From positions 3,968,001 to 4,032,000 of the forward strand of contig NZ_CP084296.1 in assembly GCF_020271745.1 (NCBI RefSeq): DNA of 64,000 nucleotides. The letters are read 5' to 3'. The position numbers and the translations under genes were made by a program. This stretch comes from Providencia alcalifaciens. GTDB lineage: Bacteria > Pseudomonadota > Gammaproteobacteria > Enterobacterales > Enterobacteriaceae. The stretch's first letter is position 1. Every line of letters starts with the position of its first letter. Under the pieces are notes generated by a model. That model was given only the letters and a program-made list of their open reading frames with translations. It searched no databases and was not told the origin of the DNA. Below, piece by piece: positions 60,185 to 64,000 of this stretch.

Positions 60185-61990
60185 TTACTTACGTGGTTCC
60201 ATCCATCGTATGGAAAAATAGCCATCATTGATGCCCTCTGCCCGCTGGACATCATGTACAAACCACGCATATAGCACTCGAGAATCGACGCATATTCTTA
60301 TTGGAGGGGCCTTGCTGTCATACCCTGCTTCACCGCACTGAATAAAATATCGGGCGCGTCGACGTGCAGGTTCGAGGATATTATTGACATATAATTCTGG
60401 TGGGTTATTAAATTTTTGAGTCAACAAAACATCAGCAGCTCTAGATACCTCAGATAACCAGCTCCAGTGTTTTTTCAAAAGGCGTATATCATTATCAATA
60501 TCACTTGAATCCTGTTTAGCTTGGCGGGTAATGCCGAATCCTCCTTGTAGCGAACCAGGGCCCGTCAGTGTGTCCGACTTTTCTTTTTCTAGACGGCGTA
60601 ACTCACTCTTATATTCATAAAACTGCCTGCCCAGCCACTCAAAGTAACCGTCAAGATGCCAATTCATGGCGCCGTAGCCCAACTTTTGCATACCGACTGT
60701 CATCTGATAATCTTCAGCCCACTCTTCGACGGATTGGCTTTCCACATTATCTTTTATATCAAAATAAGACCAGACCAATAAATCCTTTTTATAGAGTTTT
60801 TCCAAATCGAGAAACGGAACCGCTGACATCATTGCTTCAGTATACATTTTTCTCAGAGATACCCGAGACAGCTCAGCACTTGGTTTTTGTTCATCAGGTT
60901 TAAAGCCGCCTCCAATATCTTCACTGCACCCCGGCATCAAAATTTCCTCATGAGCAACACCCTCTCGCCCAGTACGGTAAATACAGCGCCAGCGCCGACG
61001 TTCATGTGCTGCGACCAAGTGCAGCGAACGCCTGACAGCGTTCGGCAAGGGAGACATATGTTCAAGATACTTACGCCCAAAGAGTGAACCTACAGTCCCC
61101 GCGACCTTCGCAACAGGACCAGGCAACCAACTGACGGCCTCGGCGGCATAATCTAACCCATTATCACTGCTTAATGGTGTATCTCGCGAGCAGTCAAACA
61201 ATCCAGCAAACACAATGTTCACTGGAGTCCCGCGATAAACGGGCCTACCGCCTTTTTTCTTCTCATCTTTTTCACAAAGATCTTCCAGCAAGATATCCAG
61301 AAACTGGCGTGCTAATGTTCCTCCCATATCAAACCCGAAGACTGAAACAGAAATGAGTTTAACGGGTATCTCCCCACTTTGGGTGGCCTCTTCAAATGAG
61401 CGCACAAAGCGCACTTTTGCACTGTTAAGGCGCGAATCCGCCCCAGTCACAAAAGTGTAAGCCATAAATTCAGAATCACGTAGCCATGGGGTGGCTTCGA
61501 TACCCGCTTTTCTCCCACTATTTATGTATGTATCCTTTAGCATTTTCGCACGATCTTTAGGACTTAACAGTTTGTCTTTAGTCTGCTTCAATATGTCCTT
61601 TCCACTGGTTCCCCCCATCGCGGACTGAAAGGCATCTTTTGCCAAATCAACAGGCTTGCTTTTAACGTCATCCTCAAGCGAGCGAAGGGATTGATCCATT
61701 ATACTCTGAATTTTTTCTGCCATGGTCTCATTAAACGGCGTGCCCATCCCTGAGATATAATGTTTTTTGTATGTTGCTACATCCGTTTCATCACCATCTT
61801 CCGGATATGCACGAAACAAACGCGCAATATTACTTAGTCGTCCTTCCGGAGCATCCTGCTCAACATTACGTCCTACTCCGTCAAAAAAGAAGGCAATGTG
61901 TAAGATCCGTGAACAGTTACCCAATTGATAGTCGCAGGCCTGCTGCGCTCGAGATGCGCCTGCAATTATATAATCCAAATCCTTTATCAT
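60185..61990 (-). CDS. Tle1-like DUF2235 phospholipase-type effector, nucleophile Ser replaced
   Basis: 601 residues. The DUF2235 alpha/beta-hydrolase core runs from HIAFFFDGVGRN (31-42) through YISGMGTPF, SVSVFGFDMGGTLARQF (214-230), VFAGLFDCSRD (260-270) and SLHLVAAHERRRW. In Tle1 enzymes of type VI secretion the elbow reads GFSRG; here it is GFDMG, Asp221 in place of Ser. The C-terminal ~250 residues are helical, with a coiled-coil region near 490-510. There is no signal peptide, as expected for T6SS cargo. Its start overlaps the stop codon of an immunity-type gene (ATGA). No VgrG, Hcp or PAAR is in the window. Confidence 0.8.
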   Translation of the reverse strand: MIKDLDYIIAGASRAQQACDYQLGNCSRILHIAFFFDGVGRNVEQDAPEGRLSNIARLFRAYPEDGDETDVATYKKHYISGMGTPFNETMAEKIQSIMDQSLRSLEDDVKSKPVDLAKDAFQSAMGGTSGKDILKQTKDKLLSPKDRAKMLKDTYINSGRKAGIEATPWLRDSEFMAYTFVTGADSRLNSAKVRFVRSFEEATQSGEIPVKLISVSVFGFDMGGTLARQFLDILLEDLCEKDEKKKGGRPVYRGTPVNIVFAGLFDCSRDTPLSSDNGLDYAAEAVSWLPGPVAKVAGTVGSLFGRKYLEHMSPLPNAVRRSLHLVAAHERRRWRCIYRTGREGVAHEEILMPGCSEDIGGGFKPDEQKPSAELSRVSLRKMYTEAMMSAVPFLDLEKLYKKDLLVWSYFDIKDNVESQSVEEWAEDYQMTVGMQKLGYGAMNWHLDGYFEWLGRQFYEYKSELRRLEKEKSDTLTGPGSLQGGFGITRQAKQDSSDIDNDIRLLKKHWSWLSEVSRAADVLLTQKFNNPPELYVNNILEPARRRARYFIQCGEAGYDSKAPPIRICVDSRVLYAWFVHDVQRAEGINDGYFSIRWMEPRK

Positions 61991-62529
61991 GGTTCATTTT
62001 TCTCCATATCAGGCATTGGCCGGTAGTTGGGGCTGCGTGGGTCATAGGGCGAAAAGGCATTATCACTCCATCCCAGTACCACTTTATCACCCGGTAAAAA
62101 ATAGACGTGCAAGTCGTTTTCCCCCCGCTTGCGCTCCGGCATAGGCATAACGACACGACGTTGCTCAGGGCGCATTCCAGCATCATACTGAGGCCCAGTG
62201 ACATCCAACGTCCAAATCACTTCCGCCGTCTTTCCGCTAATGCGGCCGCAGCAGGTTGTCGCGCCTCCACTAGCACTTACATACTTATTGTTGGGGTCAT
62301 ATGCCCAAGCATTACCACCCGCTACACCATTCACACTGAACCCTAAAATAGGACGATCTATTTTACTGTGAATGATAAGGGTTACTCCCCCTGCTGGCGG
62401 GCCGAATGCGGCTATGGCAACACTCCCCCAGATTGGGGAAAGTAATATCAGCCATAGCAACCAAGCCTTTCGGGCATAGAAGCGATTAAAGGCGTTGTCA
62501 AAACGACGAAATCGGGATGACCAATCCAT
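61987..62529 (-). CDS. DUF3304-type immunity protein, copy 1
   Basis: 180 residues. A basic N terminus and one membrane helix (KAWLLWLILLSPIWGSVAIAA, ~22-42) precede a periplasmic domain with GFSVNGVAGG, TTCCGRISG, the WTLDVTGPQYD segment and LHVYFLPGDKVVLGWSDN. These features match DUF3304 proteins that neighbour Tle-type lipases and act as immunity proteins. Unlike the other copies it ends MEKNEP, its stop codon overlapping the effector start. The ATG at 62529 has AAGGAGAG 5 bases upstream; an in-frame TTG at 62550 lies upstream of that site. Confidence 0.78.
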   Translation of the reverse strand: MDWSSRFRRFDNAFNRFYARKAWLLWLILLSPIWGSVAIAAFGPPAGGVTLIIHSKIDRPILGFSVNGVAGGNAWAYDPNNKYVSASGGATTCCGRISGKTAEVIWTLDVTGPQYDAGMRPEQRRVVMPMPERKRGENDLHVYFLPGDKVVLGWSDNAFSPYDPRSPNYRPMPDMEKNEP

Positions 62530-62680
62530 TGAAGCTCTCCTTATTAACAATAATTGTTTAAAATCAAAATTAACTTAACCTAAATAAAAAGTGAAGTTTG
62601 CCGGTGAATTGAAGCAAGCTCAAGTGGCGTTAATTGATTTCGAAAAGGTAATCCAATCTCCTGTACATTTGCCCTAATTA

Positions 62681-63211
62681 TTATTTCTCCATATCAGGCA
62701 TTGGTCGGTAGTTGGGGCTGCGTGGGTCATAGGGTGAAAAGGCATTATCACTCCATCCCAGTACCACTTTATCACCCGGTAAAAAATAGACGTGCAAGTC
62801 GTTTTCACCCCGCTTACGCTCCGGCATGGGCATAACAACGCGACGTTGCTCTGGGCGCATTCCAGCATCATACTGAGGTCCAGTGACATCCAACGTCCAA
62901 ATCACTTCCGCCGTCTTTCCGCTGATGCGGCCGCAGCAGGTTGTTTTACCGTTTTCCCCTGCATACTTATTGTTAGGATCATGAGCCCAGGCATTACCAC
63001 CTGCTACACCATTCACACTGAACCCTAAAATAGGACGATCTATTTTACTGTGAATGATAAGGGTTACTCCCCCTGCTGGCGGGCCGAATGCGGCTATGGC
63101 AACACTCCCCCAGATTGGGGAAAGTAATATCAGCCATAGCAACCAAGCCTTTCGGGCATAGAAGCGATTAAAAGCGTTGTCAAAGCGGCGAAATCGGGAT
63201 GACCAATCCAT
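62681..63211 (-). CDS. DUF3304-type immunity protein, copy 2
   Basis: 176 residues, nearly identical to copies 1 and 3. It differs around residues 85-95 (YAGENGKTTCCG instead of YVSASGGATTCCG), which makes it one residue shorter, and ends MEK. It has the same membrane anchor and the same ribosome-binding site (AAGGAGAG). About 150 bases of intergenic DNA separate it from copy 1, itself almost identical to the spacer between copies 2 and 3. Confidence 0.77.
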   Translation of the reverse strand: MDWSSRFRRFDNAFNRFYARKAWLLWLILLSPIWGSVAIAAFGPPAGGVTLIIHSKIDRPILGFSVNGVAGGNAWAHDPNNKYAGENGKTTCCGRISGKTAEVIWTLDVTGPQYDAGMRPEQRRVVMPMPERKRGENDLHVYFLPGDKVVLGWSDNAFSPYDPRSPNYRPMPDMEK

Positions 63212-63362
63212 TGAAGCTCTCCTTATTAACAATAATTGTTTAAAATCAAAATTAACTTAACCTAAATAAAAAGTGAAGTTAGCCGGTGAATTGAAACAAG
63301 CTCAAGTGGCGTTAATTGATTTCGAAAAGGTAATCCAATCTCCTGTACATTTGCCCTAATTA

Positions 63363-63896
63363 TTATTTCTCCATATCAGGCATTGGCCGGTAGTTGGGGC
63401 TACGTGGGTCATAAGGCGAAAAAGCATTATCACTCCATCCCAGTACCACTTTATCACCCGGTAAAAAATAGACGTGCAAGTCGTTTTCACCCCGCTTACG
63501 CTCCGGCATGGGCATAACAACGCGACGTTGCTCTGGGCGCATTCCGACTTCATACTGAGGTCCTGTGACACTCAACGTCCAAATCACTTCCGCCGTCTTT
63601 CCGCTAATGCGGCCGCAGCAGGTTGTCGCGCCTCCACTAGCACTTACATACTTATTGTTGGGGTCATATGCCCAAGCATTACCACCCGCTACACCATTCA
63701 CACTGAACCCTAAAATAGGACGATCTATTTTACTGTGAATGATAAGGGTTACTCCCCCTGCTGGCGGGCCGAATGCGGCTATGGCAACACTCCCCCAGAT
63801 TGGGGAAAGTAATATCAGCCATAGCAACCAAGCCTTTCGGGCATAGAAGCGATTAAAGGCGTTGTCAAAACGACGAAATCGGAATGACCAATCCAT
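63363..63896 (-). CDS. DUF3304-type immunity protein, copy 3
   Basis: 177 residues. Its middle part (YVSASGGATTCCG) matches copy 1 while its C-terminal third matches copy 2 at the DNA level. It has private changes WTLSVTGPQYEVG and SFRFRRF. It starts MDWSFRF at 63896. The DNA upstream (63897-64000) resembles the other spacers but has diverged more, so this may be the first gene of the array, or another copy may lie beyond the window. Confidence 0.77.
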   Translation of the reverse strand: MDWSFRFRRFDNAFNRFYARKAWLLWLILLSPIWGSVAIAAFGPPAGGVTLIIHSKIDRPILGFSVNGVAGGNAWAYDPNNKYVSASGGATTCCGRISGKTAEVIWTLSVTGPQYEVGMRPEQRRVVMPMPERKRGENDLHVYFLPGDKVVLGWSDNAFSPYDPRSPNYRPMPDMEK

Positions 63897-64000
63897 AGAA
63901 GCTCTCCTTATTAATAATCATTGTTCAAAATCACAAATTACTTAACCTAAATGAAAGTGAAATTAGTCGGTTAATTTAATTCCAATACAAAAATTGACAA

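Larger units (their letters stand above)
61999..63950 (-). repeat. Tandem array of three ~682-bp units
   Basis: Each unit comprises one immunity gene plus its ~150-base upstream spacer. Gene starts lie at 62529, 63211 and 63896 (682 and 685 apart), stops of copies 2 and 3 at 62681 and 63363 (682 apart). Spacers 62530-62680 and 63212-63362 differ at only a few positions. Confidence 0.9.
55070..64000. mobile_element. Genomic island at tRNA-Arg (left part)
   Basis: Downstream of the tRNA gene the E. coli-like order stops. An integrase fragment, AT-rich genes of unknown function and a T6SS-type effector/immunity module follow to the window end. The right boundary is outside the window, and no repeat of the tRNA 3' end is found within it. 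Confidence 0.7.

Noticed and set aside
60185-64000. A full type VI secretion cluster
   Set aside because: No Hcp, VgrG, PAAR, Tss or ClpV gene is in the window; only an effector/immunity-type module is visible.
54995-64000. Right attachment site of the island
   Set aside because: I looked for a repeat of the tRNA-Arg 3' end (CCTGCAGGGGACACCA) to the right of the tRNA and found none in the window.

Overview
The window looks like the chromosome of an enteric gammaproteobacterium in the Morganellaceae, most likely Providencia. The evidence is the E. coli-like gene order purF-cvpA-dedD-folC-accD-dedA-truA-usg-pdxB ... fabB/mnmC-yfcL-epmC-yfcA-aroC-prmB ... smrB-sixA-fadJ-fadI-yfcZ-fadL-mlaA-tRNA-Arg(CCT), combined with low GC, a hut locus and tctCBA. 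This is inference from synteny and protein resemblance; no database search was run.

Layout. 1-8187: core purine, folate, fatty-acid, tRNA-modification and B6 genes, all on the minus strand, with a PurR box before cvpA-purF. 8188-22350: an accessory insert between pdxB and fabB (no flk is seen). It holds a secreted protein of unknown function, an AraC regulator divergent from a DMT exporter, a 1557-residue Sel1-repeat protein, the tctDE two-component system with the tctCBA tricarboxylate transporter, and an 85-residue protein. 22379-30405: core genes fabB to prmB (no mepA is seen). 30599-46032: a 15-kb block between prmB and smrB. It contains the histidine-utilisation genes (permease, hutH, hutU, hutC, hutI), themselves split by a six-gene plus-strand operon at 35738-43772. 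46297-54602: core smrB, sixA, fadJ, fadI, yfcZ, fadL and mlaA with FadR-type operators. 54995-64000: a tRNA-Arg gene followed by a truncated integrase and a foreign module. That module contains a CPBP-like membrane protein, two unknown small proteins, a large lipoprotein, a Tle1-like (DUF2235) phospholipase-type effector and three tandem copies of its probable immunity gene, running off the window.

The best candidate for an undescribed system is the operon at 35738-43772. It encodes a LuxE-type acyl-protein synthetase and a LuxC-type acyl-CoA reductase, followed by an extended SDR, a penicillin-acylase-family Ntn hydrolase without a signal peptide, an AmmeMemoRadiSam-type radical SAM enzyme and an LCAT-like alpha/beta hydrolase. 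Junctions are overlapping or nearly so, and no luciferase gene is present. The gene set suggests release of a fatty acid, its activation and reduction to an aldehyde, and further modification into an unknown product. Function is inferred, not shown.

The second candidate is the effector-immunity module at the right end. The Tle1-like protein has Asp instead of Ser in the nucleophile elbow, and the immunity genes form a mosaic 682-bp tandem array.
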